64,000 bases of DNA. Origin: Acidocella sp. 20-57-95 (GTDB lineage: Bacteria; Pseudomonadota; Alphaproteobacteria; Acetobacterales; Acetobacteraceae). The notes beneath the pieces were generated by a model. It made no database searches. It was not told the DNA's origin and saw nothing but the letters and a program-made list of their open reading frames with translations. The number at the start of each line of letters is the position of its first letter. The first letter of the stretch is position 1. The translations under genes were made by a program, and so were the position numbers. Positions 17,404 to 26,920 of this stretch are shown one piece after another. Location of the stretch: positions 62,001-126,000 of the forward strand of contig NCAT01000013.1 in assembly GCA_002255575.1 (NCBI GenBank). Direction: 5' to 3'.

Positions 17404-17926
17404 AATAGCCTGGTGGTGGTGGCGGCGCGTAATAGCCTGGCGGCGGGGGTGGCGCGTAATAGCCTGGCCCCGGCTGCTGGAGAACGTCACCACTGCCGAC
17501 CATGCATTGTGAATAAGCCGTATCATATTGGCCTTGTAGCGAGTCCGCGGCGGCTTGGGCATTCCCCCCGGCCACTGAAGCGCCACCGGCGAGGCCCGCG
17601 CCCGCGCCAATGGCCGCACCAGCCCCGACATTGCCGCTGAGTGAGCCCAAAGCGGCGCCGGCGGCGGCACCAAGTAATGTACCGGCAACGGCGGTGGTGG
17701 TCGCATTATTGCTGGCAGCGGTGGCGCGCGCACCGGTGTCGCCATTATGGGAGGCCGCATAGTTGCGGCAATTGGCATCATCCTGTTGGAACTGGCCGAA
17801 TGACTTACCAGGGCCGGGCAGGGCTACCACGGTCGGGCCGGTGGGCGGTGCAACCGTGCAAGCGCCGAGTGCGATGACGGGCAAAAACGCCAGCGCGATG
17901 CGTGTTTTGGGCGATCTCATTGACAT
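17387..17926 (-). CDS. Glycine-zipper lipoprotein
   Basis: The signal RIALAFLPVIALGACTVAPP holds lipobox LGAC near residue 20. Residues about 75-125 form a glycine zipper (GTLLGAAAGAALGSLSGNVG and AAIGAGAGLAGGASVAGG), as in outer-membrane-inserting lipoproteins. The C terminus is a Tyr/Pro/Gly-rich tail with two copies of APPPPPGYY. The ATG at 17926 has GGAG six bases upstream. It lies upstream of the TonB-like gene on the same strand with its stop inside that gene's presumed start region. Confidence 0.8.
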   Translation of the reverse strand: MSMRSPKTRIALAFLPVIALGACTVAPPTGPTVVALPGPGKSFGQFQQDDANCRNYAASHNGDTGARATAASNNATTTAVAGTLLGAAAGAALGSLSGNVGAGAAIGAGAGLAGGASVAGGNAQAAADSLQGQYDTAYSQCMVGSGDVLQQPGPGYYAPPPPPGYYAPPPPPGYYSRPY

Positions 17927-18074
17927 AACAGGCTCCTGCACGAGGTGGTTGGATAAAACGACATACATAAAACGCCACTTATATAGCGCGCCGCCAAGTG
18001 TCGGCAGCGTGAAATTACAAAATGTCACGACCGCTTTGTGAAATCGCCCATGAATATGGCGTTATTTGGGTCGG

Positions 18075-19211
18075 TTAGCTCCTGCCCTCAAAAAATTCCT
18101 TCACCTTGGCAAAAAAGCCTTCATGTTCAGGGCTGTGGGTGGCGTTGGCGTGCGCTTCGCGCTCAAACGCCTCGAGCAATTCGCGCTGGCGAGGGGTCAG
18201 TTTTTGCGGCGTTTCCACCGCTACCTGGATGAACATGTCGCCGCGCTGGGTGCTACGCAGCACCGAAAAGCCTTTGCCGCGCAGGCGGAATTGATCGCCG
18301 GTCTGGGCACCGGCGGGGATTTTCACCTCAGCGGCGGTACCATCAATGGTTGGGACTTCAATTTTGCCCCCCAAGGCGGCCTGCGTCATGCGCAGCGGCA
18401 CTCGGCAGAAAATATTGGCACCGTCGCGCTGGAAAATTTCGTGCGGGCGGACGGCTACATGCACATAGAGATCACCCGGCGGTGCGCCGCGTGTGCCGGC
18501 TTCGCCTTCGCCTGATAGCCGGATGCGGGTGCCGTCTTCGACCCCTGCCGGAATTTGTACGGCAAGGGTTTTTTCGCGCGGGACGGTGCCCGCACCGGAG
18601 CAGACCCGGCAGGGGTTACGCACCACGCGGCCAGCCCCGCCGCAGGTGGGGCAGGTGCGTTCCACCACAAAGAAGCCCTGTTGGGCGCGCACCCGGCCAG
18701 CCCCGCCGCAGGTGGTGCAGCTATCGGCCCCGGCATTCTTGTCGGCCGAGCCGGTGCCGGTGCAAGCGTCGCAGGTTACGCGGGTGGGCACCCGCACATT
18801 GGCCTTGGTGCCGCTAAAGGCTTCAGCCAGGCTGATTTCGACAGCGGCCCGTAAGTCAGCGCCGGTTTGCACGCCGCCGCCCCGCCTGCCCCCGCCGCCG
18901 CCAAACATCTGGTCGAAAATATCGCCAAGCCCGCCTTCAAAGCCGAACCCGGCGGCACCGCCGCCAAACCCGCCACCGCCGCCATTCTCGAACGCGGCAT
19001 GGCCGAAGCGGTCGTAAGCAGCGCGTTTCTGGTCGTCCTTTAGAACGTCGTAGGCTTCGTTCAGTTCCTTGAATTTCGCCTCAGCCTTGGCGTCCCCCGG
19101 GTTGCGGTCCGGGTGGTATTGCATTGCGAGTTTGCGATAGGCTTTCTTCATGTCCTCGGCACTGCTGCCGCGGGGAACGCCTAAAGTTGCATAATAATCT
19201 GGTTTCGCCAT
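18075..19211 (-). CDS. dnaJ: Chaperone protein DnaJ (Hsp40)
   Basis: DnaJ delivers unfolded clients to DnaK and stimulates its ATPase. The domains are in order: J domain at residues 5-70 with the HPD triad ([13 protein letters not shown]), a Gly/Phe-rich linker ([18 protein letters not shown]), a zinc-finger region with four CxxCxGxG repeats ([32 protein letters not shown]), and the C-terminal substrate domain. The start at 19211 ([12 protein letters not shown]) is the conserved one and gives 378 residues. It follows dnaK by 88 bases on the same strand; no grpE is in the window. Confidence 0.97.
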   Translation of the reverse strand: MAKPDYYATLGVPRGSSAEDMKKAYRKLAMQYHPDRNPGDAKAEAKFKELNEAYDVLKDDQKRAAYDRFGHAAFENGGGGGFGGGAAGFGFEGGLGDIFDQMFGGGGGRRGGGVQTGADLRAAVEISLAEAFSGTKANVRVPTRVTCDACTGTGSADKNAGADSCTTCGGAGRVRAQQGFFVVERTCPTCGGAGRVVRNPCRVCSGAGTVPREKTLAVQIPAGVEDGTRIRLSGEGEAGTRGAPPGDLYVHVAVRPHEIFQRDGANIFCRVPLRMTQAALGGKIEVPTIDGTAAEVKIPAGAQTGDQFRLRGKGFSVLRSTQRGDMFIQVAVETPQKLTPRQRELLEAFEREAHANATHSPEHEGFFAKVKEFFEGRS

Positions 19212-19244
19212 TGCCCGGGTAGAGCCTTTGCTTGCAACGCGATG

Positions 19245-19269
19245 CGCCCGGAGCAAAACACCCCGGGCG
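19245..19269 (-). terminator. Hairpin in the dnaK-dnaJ gap
   Basis: CGCCCGG and CCGGGCG form a 7-bp stem with an 11-base loop, between the dnaK stop and the dnaJ start on the transcribed minus strand. With no T-run it probably attenuates or processes the transcript, giving less DnaJ than DnaK; this role is inferred. Confidence 0.45.
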
Positions 19270-19299
19270 AAAGCGGCTTAATGAAGGAGGGAAAAAATC

Positions 19300-21204
19300 T
19301 CAGCCGGATTTTTTCTTGTCATTGACTTCCTCGAATTCGGCATCAACGACGTTGTCGCCTTTGGCACCGGCCTTGGCTTCCTGCTCCTGGGCCGCGTCAG
19401 CCTGCGCCTTGTACATGGCCTCACCGATTTTCATGGAAATGGCGGTCAGGCGATCATTGGCTTCACGCAGTGCGCTGACATCGTTGCCATCAAGCAAGGA
19501 TTTGGCATGGGCGATGGCGGCTTCGGCCTCAGAACGGTCCTGGGCGGAAACCGTTTCGGAGGCTTCCTTAAGGGTTTTTTCGGTCTGGTTGATGCCGGCT
19601 TCCACCATGTTGCGGGCTTCCACCGCTTCACGGCGGGCTTTGTCAGCCATCGCGTTGTCTTCAGCTTCGCGCACCATGCGCTGGATTTCCTGCTCGGTAA
19701 GGCCACCCGAAGCCTGGATCTTGATCTGGGTTTCCTTGCCGGTTGCCTTGTCCTTGGCTTGCACCGCGACAATGCCGTTGGCATCGATATCGAAGGTCAC
19801 TTCGATCTGCGGCACGCCGCGCGGGGCCGGTGGAATGCCTTGCAGGTCGAAATTACCAAGCAGCTTGTTGTCCGCCGCCATTTCGCGCTCACCCTGGAAC
19901 ACTTTAATGGTCACGGCGGTCTGGCCGTCATCGGCGGTGGAGAATACCTGGCTCTTTTTGGTCGGGATGGTGGTGTTGCGGTCGATCAGGCGGGTGAACA
20001 CGCCGCCCAAGGTCTCGATGCCGAGTGACAGCGGGGTCACGTCTAGCAGCAATACGTCCTTCACATCGCCCTTCAGCACCGCGCCCTGAATGGCAGCACC
20101 GATGGCGACCACTTCATCCGGGTTGACGTTGCGGGCCGGTTCCTTGCCGAAGAATTCTTTCACGAATTCGATCACCTTCGGCATCCGGGTCATGCCGCCG
20201 ACCAGGATAACCTCGTTGATCTCAGCCGCGGTAACACCGGCATCCTTCATTGCGGCACGGCAGGGGCCGAGGGTTTTTTCGATCAGATCGTCAACCAAAG
20301 CTTCCAATTTGGCGCGGGTGAGGCGCAGCACCAGATGCTTCGGACCCGAGGCATCAGCGGTGATGAAAGGCAGGTTGATTTCGGTTTCCTTCGAGGAGGA
20401 AAGCTCGATTTTGGCCTTTTCAGCGGCTTCCTTCAGGCGCTGCAAAGCCAGCTTGTCTTTGCGCAAATCGATACCTTGGTCGCGCTTGAATTCGTCAGCC
20501 AGATAATCGATCACGCGCTGGTCGAAATCTTCACCACCCAGGAACGTGTCGCCGTTGGTGGATTTCACTTCAAACACGCCATCGCCGAGTTCCAGGATGG
20601 AAATATCGAACGTGCCGCCGCCGAGGTCATACACCGCGATGGTGCCGGCGTTCTTTTTGTCCATGCCATAGGCCAGCGCCGCCGCGGTGGGCTCGTTGAT
20701 GATGCGCAGAACATCGAGCCCGGCGATTTTGCCGGCATCCTTGGTGGCCTGGCGCTGCGCGTCATTAAAATAGGCGGGAACCGTAATCACCGCCTGGGTG
20801 ACCTTCTCGCCGAGATAGGATTCGGCGGTTTCCTTCATTTTGGTGAGGATGTAGGAACTGATCTGCGAGGGGGAATATTTTTCGTTGCGGGCTTTTACCC
20901 AGGCGTCGCCATTATCGCCTTTGACGATTTCAAATGGCACCTGCGCCTTGTCCTTCGCCACGGTCGGGTCTTCATAGCGGCGGCCGATGAGGCGCTTGAC
21001 GGCGTAGAATGTGTTGGTGGGGTTGGTGACACCCTGGCGCTTGGCGGACTGGCCGACCAGACGTTCGCCGGAATCACTAAAGGCAACCATGGAAGGGGTG
21101 GTACGGGCACCTTCTGAATTTTCGATCACGCGGACATCTTTGCCCTCCATGACCGCAACGCAGGAATTGGTGGTACCCAGGTCGATACCGATCACTTTAC
21201 TCAT
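19300..21204 (-). CDS. dnaK: Chaperone protein DnaK (Hsp70)
   Basis: It is the ATP-driven Hsp70. The nucleotide-binding domain opens with [19 protein letters not shown] and has [33 protein letters not shown] and [15 protein letters not shown]. The substrate-binding domain starts near residue 390 ([20 protein letters not shown]), and the lid ends in an acidic-basic tail ([14 protein letters not shown]). Length 634 is usual. A strong purine-rich box lies upstream of the ATG. Its leader holds a CTTGAA motif that could be a heat-shock sigma site. Confidence 0.98.
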   Translation of the reverse strand: MSKVIGIDLGTTNSCVAVMEGKDVRVIENSEGARTTPSMVAFSDSGERLVGQSAKRQGVTNPTNTFYAVKRLIGRRYEDPTVAKDKAQVPFEIVKGDNGDAWVKARNEKYSPSQISSYILTKMKETAESYLGEKVTQAVITVPAYFNDAQRQATKDAGKIAGLDVLRIINEPTAAALAYGMDKKNAGTIAVYDLGGGTFDISILELGDGVFEVKSTNGDTFLGGEDFDQRVIDYLADEFKRDQGIDLRKDKLALQRLKEAAEKAKIELSSSKETEINLPFITADASGPKHLVLRLTRAKLEALVDDLIEKTLGPCRAAMKDAGVTAAEINEVILVGGMTRMPKVIEFVKEFFGKEPARNVNPDEVVAIGAAIQGAVLKGDVKDVLLLDVTPLSLGIETLGGVFTRLIDRNTTIPTKKSQVFSTADDGQTAVTIKVFQGEREMAADNKLLGNFDLQGIPPAPRGVPQIEVTFDIDANGIVAVQAKDKATGKETQIKIQASGGLTEQEIQRMVREAEDNAMADKARREAVEARNMVEAGINQTEKTLKEASETVSAQDRSEAEAAIAHAKSLLDGNDVSALREANDRLTAISMKIGEAMYKAQADAAQEQEAKAGAKGDNVVDAEFEEVNDKKKSG

Positions 21205-21260
21205 CTATTTAGCTCCTTTGCAGCGGATCACCCCGGCCCGAAGCACCTGGGAGATCCCTT

Positions 21261-21286
21261 GGATAACGCCATCTCACATATTCAAG
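21261..21286 (-). promoter_or_regulatory. Possible heat-shock (RpoH-type) promoter of dnaK
   Basis: Read on the minus strand, CTTGAA (21286-21281) is followed after 14 bases by TTATCC (21266-21261), about 57 bases before the dnaK start. The first box matches the RpoH -35 core CTTGAA well; the second is a poor match to the -10. There is no CIRCE-like inverted repeat here. Confidence 0.35.
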
Positions 21287-21325
21287 CCGGGGGCCGGGCA
21301 CAAGAGGAAAATTTTGACTTCGCGA

Positions 21326-21901
21326 TCAAAAACTTGGCGGGGTGTTGGCGCTGACCAGGATGCAGGGCTCATCCCCGGGGTTGCGGAAGCGGTGTGGGAT
21401 GTCGGAGCGGAAATAATAGGCATCACCAGGAAACAAGGTTTTCTCCTGCGTGCCGACCGTGACCGTGAGGCAGCCCGAGATGATCACCCCGCATTCCTCC
21501 CCGGTATGGCGCAGCATGGCGTCCCCGGTATCGGCACCGGGCTGATAGGTCTCGTGCAGCATTTGCAAAGCGCGCTCTGCCATATGGCGGCCGACCATGC
21601 GGTAGGAGATATTTTCCCCGAACGAGATTTCAGTCAGTTCGGGGGCGGTGAGAAACACGGTTTCGGTCGCGGCGAAATCCAGCGTGAAAAAATCCGCCAG
21701 TGAGAGCGGAATGCCATCCAGGATTTTTTTCAAGGACGAGATGGAGGGGCTGACGCGGTTTTGCTCGATCAGCGAGATGGCACCGTTGGTGACCCCCGCA
21801 CGGCGCGCCAGCTCGCGCTGGGTCAGGGAGCCGAGTGCCGATCTCCTCGGATGGGGACGCCGCGATGGGGTCTGTCTTGGACATTGAAGGCAGGTTAGCA
21901 C
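21326..21901 (-). pseudogene. XRE-cupin regulator, PuuR-like, with disrupted N terminus
   Basis: From LTQRELARRAGVTNGAISLI onward the frame is an intact XRE helix-turn-helix followed by a cupin domain (CGVIISGCLTVTVGTQEKTL, DAYYFRSDIPHRF), as in PuuR-type polyamine regulators. The expected N terminus (ATG at 21884, SKTDPIAASPSEEIGTRL) is in a different frame. At 21827 only one base separates IGTRL from LTQREL, where relatives have about eight residues (24 bases). I infer a 23-bp deletion that removes part of helix 1 and shifts the frame. Only a GTG at 21901 gives a continuous frame, with an unrelated N terminus (MLTCLQCPRQTP). It sits between dnaK and the polyamine operon. Confidence 0.6.
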
Positions 21902-22013
21902 TGGAACCGGGTGGGGTGAAAGTGAACGGTTTGGCAGTGGGCGGTTAGATTTTTGGTTTGAACTTTTGGGAAGCGAGCTTAGGTGAAGTGGGCAGCTTAA
22001 TCACGCCGGTAAG

Positions 22014-22649
22014 ATGACAATGCTTCGAAAAATCATGCTGAAAAAATCATGTTTCATGAAACGCCGGGCGATGATGCTGGCAGTGCTGGCCCTGGCGGGG
22101 TGCGCGGGGCTGAGAGGCTTTAATAGCAACCTGCCAGCCGCCGAAATAGGATACTTACCCGCCGATGCATTCGGCGATGCGATTCAGGGCGAAGACCCGG
22201 CCATCGCCGCCACCAATGCCGCAACTTACGCGTTCGCCCACCCCGGCGCCATGCAGGGCCAACCGGCGGAAATGGCCCTGGCGGTTGCGTCGCTTGAGGC
22301 CATGGCTGGGCAGTTTGTAACTGGTGGCCGCTGGAGCGACATGGACAACACAGCCAAATTACAGATGCTGGATGCCAGAGCCAAAGTACGGGTGGTGCTG
22401 GGCGTGGCGCCGACCGCGAATTGCCAGGATGTGATCGACGGGCTGGTCGGGGCGGCGCAGGCGATTAAACGGGGCGATGCTGCTGGTGCTAAGCTCGCCG
22501 TCGCGGGACCGGCTTTTACCAAAGGGCCAGAGGCGACGTTGAACTTGCTGGCGCATTTCCCGCCAGTACCGGCTGCGAATGTAGCAACCGTTAACGCCAG
22601 CCGATATTTATACCCAGCTGGTGGGAATGGTTTCGGGATGGATATGTGA
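22014..22649 (+). CDS. Putative lipoprotein, unknown function
   Basis: The N terminus carries a lipoprotein signal (RRAMMLAVLALAGCAGLRGF, lipobox LAGC). The mature 180 residues are Ala-rich and mostly helical (AEMALAVASLEAMAGQF, DARAKVRVVLGVAPTANCQD) and end in a Gly/Met-rich tail. Several in-frame ATGs (22014, 22020, 22035, 22056) are possible starts; the one at 22056 gives the most usual signal length. I do not recognise the family. It stands alone in front of the polyamine operon. Confidence 0.65.
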   Translation: MTMLRKIMLKKSCFMKRRAMMLAVLALAGCAGLRGFNSNLPAAEIGYLPADAFGDAIQGEDPAIAATNAATYAFAHPGAMQGQPAEMALAVASLEAMAGQFVTGGRWSDMDNTAKLQMLDARAKVRVVLGVAPTANCQDVIDGLVGAAQAIKRGDAAGAKLAVAGPAFTKGPEATLNLLAHFPPVPAANVATVNASRYLYPAGGNGFGMDM

Positions 22650-22670
22650 TGAGGCCGGGGGGCGGCCCAG

Positions 22671-22686
22671 GGTGGCATAAACCACC
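22671..22686 (+). terminator. Small hairpin after the lipoprotein gene
   Basis: GGTGG and CCACC pair around CATAAA, 21 bases after the lipoprotein stop, within a larger GC-rich imperfect fold. The remaining gap to 22922 shows no gene; it should hold the promoter of the transporter operon, but I see no convincing -35/-10 pair. Confidence 0.3.
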
Positions 22687-22922
22687 GGCCGTACCTGCGA
22701 CAGGCGTCATGGGTAGGGCTTGCTTCACGCCCCCGACACCGATCCAAATAATTATTATAAGCGCGGCGTGAACGGGCCGATGCCCCCTGTTGAATATAGT
22801 TGACGCCCTGCGTGACCTTGGGCGACACTTGTCCCGAGGCCGCTTGGCTGGATCAAAACGGGGAATTTTGTGCCATTTACGCTATGCAACGCGCCCGCTA
22901 AGCTGTTTTTAGGGGTTCGGCC

Positions 22923-24023
22923 ATGATGCCGGATGCCGCAATTACCACCGCCACCGCTGCCAGGGGGGCGATTTCGTTGTCTGGCATCACCAGGATCTTT
23001 GCAGGGTCGGTTCCGGCGGTGGATGGGATTGACCTTCATATTGAGGCAGGGGAGTTTTTTACCCTGCTCGGGCCGTCCGGCTGCGGCAAAACCACCTTGT
23101 TGCGGATGATTGCGGGGTTCGAGACGCCCGATGCCGGGCGGATTTTGATCTCGGGCAAGGAAATGCAGGACGTGCCGGCGCATCAGCGGGCGGTGAATAC
23201 GGTGTTTCAGTCCTATGCGCTGTTCCCGCATTTGAATGTGGCGGAGAATATCGGGTTTGGGTTGAAAATGCGCGGGGTGAAGGGGCCGGAGCGTGCCCGC
23301 CGGGTGGATGCGATTATGGAGCTGCTGCAAATTGGCGCCTTTGCGAAACGCAACGCCGCGCAATTATCAGGTGGGCAGCGCCAACGTGTGGCACTGGCGC
23401 GGGCGTTGGTGAATGAACCCGAAGTGGTGTTGCTCGATGAGCCGCTTTCAGCGTTGGATGCCAAATTGCGCAATGAATTGCAGATAGAATTGCTGCGGAT
23501 GCAAAAACGTTTGGGCATGACGTTTATTTTTGTCACGCACGACCAGCATGAGGCGCTGGTGATGTCTGACCGGATTGCGGTGATGAGCAAGGGTAAATTA
23601 CAGCAAGTAGGCCCGGTGCTGGATGTTTATGAAAAACCGCGCAACGTGTTTGTGGCGGAGTTTTTGGGACTTTCCAATATCTGGCCGTTTGAACCGCTGG
23701 GCGGTGGTACGGTGCAGACAAAGCTGGGGCCGTTACAGATTAGTGCCGACATTAACACGCACCGGATGGCGATGATCCGCCCTGAGAAAATCTGGCTGTA
23801 TAACGACAACAATATCCCCGAAGGCAGACCGAATATTTTCAGAGGCGTGGTGAAGGAAGCAATTTATATGGGGGCTTCCACCCAGTACCGCGTGGAGACC
23901 GGCAATGGCCAGGTGGTGCTGGCGCTGGATACGAATAATGCGGCAGCGGAGCGTAGTTGGCGTGCGGGCGAAGCGGTGGCGGTGGAATTAAAGCCCGATA
24001 ATATTATGCTGATCGAGGCGTGA
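22923..24023 (+). CDS. potA: Spermidine/putrescine ABC transporter, ATP-binding subunit
   Basis: It powers polyamine import. Walker A is GPSGCGKTTLL (residues 50-60), the Q-loop NTVFQSYALFPH, the ABC signature LSGGQRQRVALARAL, Walker B VVLLDEPLSALD and the switch His FIFVTHDQHEAL. A TOBE-like C-terminal domain follows (RPEKIWLY...FRGVVKEAIYMG). At 366 residues it fits PotA/PotG. It is the first gene of potA-B-C-D-puuA-puuB, with 1-base spacing to the permease. Substrate assignment rests on the binding protein and the catabolic genes downstream; the paralogous E. coli names (PotG for putrescine) could apply equally. Confidence 0.92.
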   Translation: MMPDAAITTATAARGAISLSGITRIFAGSVPAVDGIDLHIEAGEFFTLLGPSGCGKTTLLRMIAGFETPDAGRILISGKEMQDVPAHQRAVNTVFQSYALFPHLNVAENIGFGLKMRGVKGPERARRVDAIMELLQIGAFAKRNAAQLSGGQRQRVALARALVNEPEVVLLDEPLSALDAKLRNELQIELLRMQKRLGMTFIFVTHDQHEALVMSDRIAVMSKGKLQQVGPVLDVYEKPRNVFVAEFLGLSNIWPFEPLGGGTVQTKLGPLQISADINTHRMAMIRPEKIWLYNDNNIPEGRPNIFRGVVKEAIYMGASTQYRVETGNGQVVLALDTNNAAAERSWRAGEAVAVELKPDNIMLIEA

Positions 24024-24024
24024 G

Positions 24025-24933
24025 ATGGCACTGACTGCCGCGCAAAGCGACGCTAAAGCGAAAAACTTTCGGCTATGGGTGACTGCCGGGCCGGGGCTGT
24101 TCTGGATTGTTTTGTTTTTGCTGGTTCCGAGTTTGGTGCTGCTAGGCATTGGGTTTTTTACATCGAATGATTACGGCTCGCCGGTATTACCCTTAACACT
24201 CACGCCGTTTTCGCAAGTTGCGGGCAATTCGCTGCTGGGCTGGGATGATGGGAACATTATTATTTTGCTGCGCTCGTTAGAGCAGGCGGGGATTGCCACG
24301 GCGGTTTCGGCGTTGCTGTCTTATCCGTTGGTGTTTTTTATCATGACACGGCCGGAAGCGCTGCGGCCGTTATTGCTGTTACTGATTATTCTACCGTCCT
24401 GGACCAACCAGGTGGTGCGCACCTATGCGTGGCTGGAATTATTGGGGCCGAATGCGCCGCTGAGCGCGATTGCGCATATGCTGGGCATTGTGCCGCCGGA
24501 TTTAGGGATCGCGCCGGGGTCCTTTGCGGTCACTACCGGGCTTGCTTACAATTATCTGCCATACATGATTGTGCCATTATACGCCTCAGCGGAGCGGTTG
24601 GACTGGACATTGGTGGAGGCTGGGCGGGATTTATATGCCTCCGGTGCCAGGTTGTTTTGGCACACGGTGTTTCCGCAGACGATTCCGGGTTTGCTCTCGG
24701 GCGTGATATTCGTGGCGATCCCGGCGTTCGGGGATTATGTGGTGCCGCAATTATTGGGGGGCGATAAGGCGCTGATGATTGGCTCGCTGATTGCCAACCA
24801 GTTTACCGAAACGCCGGATTGGCCGTATGGCGCAGCCCTTACCATCATCATGCTGGTGTTTACCGGCCTGGGGCTTGTTGGGTTTCGAATTCTCACGCGC
24901 AAATTAGGCGGGGCCGGGGAGGCGACCATATGA
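24025..24933 (+). CDS. potB: Polyamine ABC transporter permease (PotB/PotH type)
   Basis: This 302-residue inner-membrane protein has six predicted helices, the first at about residues 20-42 (LFWIVLFLLVPSLVLLGIGF). The EAA loop that docks on the ATPase is visible as VEAGRDLYASGARLFWHTVF followed by PQTIPGLL. It forms a heterodimer with the next gene product, whose start overlaps its stop by ATGA. It contacts the PotA subunit encoded one base upstream. Confidence 0.92.
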   Translation: MALTAAQSDAKAKNFRLWVTAGPGLFWIVLFLLVPSLVLLGIGFFTSNDYGSPVLPLTLTPFSQVAGNSLLGWDDGNIIILLRSLEQAGIATAVSALLSYPLVFFIMTRPEALRPLLLLLIILPSWTNQVVRTYAWLELLGPNAPLSAIAHMLGIVPPDLGIAPGSFAVTTGLAYNYLPYMIVPLYASAERLDWTLVEAGRDLYASGARLFWHTVFPQTIPGLLSGVIFVAIPAFGDYVVPQLLGGDKALMIGSLIANQFTETPDWPYGAALTIIMLVFTGLGLVGFRILTRKLGGAGEATI

Positions 24934-25766
24934 GCAACGTGGTCCCGCGCAGTGTGAAGAATGTCCTGGCTGGTATTTCCTGGCCGGTGTATGTGCTGCT
25001 TTATACGCCGCTTGCGATGGTGGCGTTTTATTCATTCGCGCCCGCCCCGAACAGCACCGGCTATTCCACGTTTGCTTATGGCCAGTTATTTCATGATGAT
25101 GTGGTGTTTGCCGCCCTGCAGCGCTCGCTGATTTTGGCGCTTGTCTCAGCGGCGGTCTCAACCATGTTGGGCACTTTGCTAGGGTATGGGTTATGCCGGT
25201 TCCGGGCTGCGAATGCGCGCGGCATTGCGGCGAATTTGCCAAGCCTGATTATCTATACGCCGATTATTATGCCAAGCTTGGTGTTTGGTATTTCTGAGCT
25301 GATTTTCTTTAACTTTGTCCATAGCACCATTGGGATTTTAAGCGCTGGGTTAGTGACGATGGTGATTGCGCATATTACATTCCAGGTGCCGTATGTGGCG
25401 CTTACGGTGTTTGCGCGGCTGGCCGGGCTGGACCCGAATTTGTTTGAGGCGAGCCACGATTTATATGCTGATGGTATCAAGAGCTTTTTTTATCTCACGG
25501 TGCCGGTGGTGCAGCCTGCGATTATTGGTGGGTTTTTACTCGGTATTACGCTCTCGATCGATGATTTCACCATCAGCTTTTTCACCGCCGGTCCTGGTAG
25601 CGTTACGTTGCCGATCTATATCTATAGCGCAGTGGCACGCAAAGGGATTTCACCTGAGATCAACGCGCTTGGCACATTGATGATCACCACGGTCATGGTG
25701 CTGGCGGTCGCGCATTTTTTTATCACCCGGACCCGAGATCGCCGGGCCAGCCTGTTGCCTAACTGA
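24930..25766 (+). CDS. potC: Polyamine ABC transporter permease (PotC/PotI type)
   Basis: The second permease has 278 residues from the ATG at 24930, which overlaps the potB stop; the longer open frame from 24819 runs inside potB and is not used. Six helices are predicted, and the EAA loop reads FEASHDLYADGIKSFFYLTV followed by PVVQPAI. The motif ISFFTAGPGSVTLPIYIYS near the end is typical of PotC/PotI. Confidence 0.92.
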   Translation: MSNVVPRSVKNVLAGISWPVYVLLYTPLAMVAFYSFAPAPNSTGYSTFAYGQLFHDDVVFAALQRSLILALVSAAVSTMLGTLLGYGLCRFRAANARGIAANLPSLIIYTPIIMPSLVFGISELIFFNFVHSTIGILSAGLVTMVIAHITFQVPYVALTVFARLAGLDPNLFEASHDLYADGIKSFFYLTVPVVQPAIIGGFLLGITLSIDDFTISFFTAGPGSVTLPIYIYSAVARKGISPEINALGTLMITTVMVLAVAHFFITRTRDRRASLLPN

Positions 25767-25786
25767 TCACCAAGAGGAAGCAAAAC

Positions 25787-26866
25787 ATGAAATATTTTAC
25801 CACGCCGCTTAAATTTGTCGCTGCCGCCGCTGTTATGGCGACGGTTGGGTTTGCAGCGCCAACTCCTGCCAAAGCCGATGTCCCGACGTTGAACTTGTTT
25901 ATCTGGTCGAGCTACATCACCGAAGCGATCATTGACGGGTTTGAGTTGCAATGCGGCTGTAAAGTCGTTGAAACCGATTATGAAAGCAACGCTGAAATGG
26001 CGGCCAAGCTGAAAGCCGGAGGCGATTCGCAATATGACGTGGTTGTGCCTTCTAGCTATTACGTACCCGAATTGGCTGATGAGGGTTTGCTCCAGCCGAT
26101 TGACCATTCGCAAGTGCCTAACCTGACTAACCTGTTCCCGAAATTCCAGAATCCCACTTATGACCCCGGTGATAAATATTCCGTCCCCTACCAGTGGGGC
26201 ACGACTGGTATTGTGTATGACCCCAAAAAGCTGGTGAACCCCCCTGATAGCTGGTCGATTTTGTATGACCCCAAGGTGAACCCGAATTATCCGTTCGTGA
26301 TCCCCAAAGGCGAGGGGCGTGACCAGATTGCCTCGGCCTGCGCCTATTTGGGCTATGGGTTTAATTGTTCGGAGCAAAGCCAGTGGGTGGCGGCGGCGAA
26401 GTTGATTATTGAAACCAAGAAGCGCCCGAATTTTGCCGGTTTTGTTGATGAAACCCCAGCGCGTGACCAGATGAAAAGCGGGCTGATTGCGGTTTCGACC
26501 GCTTATAATGGAGATATTGCGTCCTGCTATGCGGATGGGTCCTGCAAAAATTTGAAGTTCTTCCTGCCTAAGGAAGGCACCGAGATTTGGGTGGACACAA
26601 TGGCAATTCCGGCGCATGCACCGCACCCTGATTTAGCGTTGCAATTTATCAACTTCATTCTGAACGCGCATGTTGGTGCGGATTTGTCGAACTTTAACCA
26701 GTATGCCAGCCCGAATCAGGCCAGCCAGCAATATCTGACTGGTATTTTGAACACCGAACTGATTACGCCGACCGATGAAGATAATAAGCGTTTGCAATTT
26801 CTGCTGCCATTACAGGGCGCGCAATATAAGTTGTTCAACCAGATTTGGACGAGCGTATTGCAGTAA
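25787..26866 (+). CDS. potD: Periplasmic spermidine/putrescine-binding protein (PotD/PotF type)
   Basis: A Sec signal peptide (AAAAVMATVGFAAPTPAKA, cleavage before DVPTLN) precedes the binding domain. LNLFIWSSYITEAIIDGFE, YDVVVPSSYYVPELADEGLL and SVPYQWGTTGIVYDPKKLVN are family hallmarks: the aromatic and acidic residues there line the polyamine site. Mature length fits. Two cysteines (ELQCGCKV) and a second pair (ASCYADGSCK) may form disulfides. It carries its own GAGGAAG box, and a hairpin follows that could keep its message more abundant than the downstream genes. Confidence 0.92.
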   Translation: MKYFTTPLKFVAAAAVMATVGFAAPTPAKADVPTLNLFIWSSYITEAIIDGFELQCGCKVVETDYESNAEMAAKLKAGGDSQYDVVVPSSYYVPELADEGLLQPIDHSQVPNLTNLFPKFQNPTYDPGDKYSVPYQWGTTGIVYDPKKLVNPPDSWSILYDPKVNPNYPFVIPKGEGRDQIASACAYLGYGFNCSEQSQWVAAAKLIIETKKRPNFAGFVDETPARDQMKSGLIAVSTAYNGDIASCYADGSCKNLKFFLPKEGTEIWVDTMAIPAHAPHPDLALQFINFILNAHVGADLSNFNQYASPNQASQQYLTGILNTELITPTDEDNKRLQFLLPLQGAQYKLFNQIWTSVLQ

Positions 26867-26880
26867 AATGAATGAAGCGC

Positions 26881-26902
26881 GGTGCGGGGATTTTCCCGCA
26901 CC
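26881..26902 (+). terminator. Attenuator-like hairpin between potD and puuA
   Basis: GGTGCGGG and CCCGCACC form a perfect 8-bp stem with loop GATTTT, starting 14 bases after the potD stop and ending 18 bases before the puuA start. It lacks a T-run after the stem, so partial termination or 3' protection of the transporter mRNA is more likely than full termination. Confidence 0.55.
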
Positions 26903-26920
26903 GAAGCATTTGAGGTTATT

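Noticed and set aside
25622..26626. 334-residue minus-strand open frame
   Set aside because: Antisense to the polyamine-binding protein gene, which has a signal peptide and family motifs.
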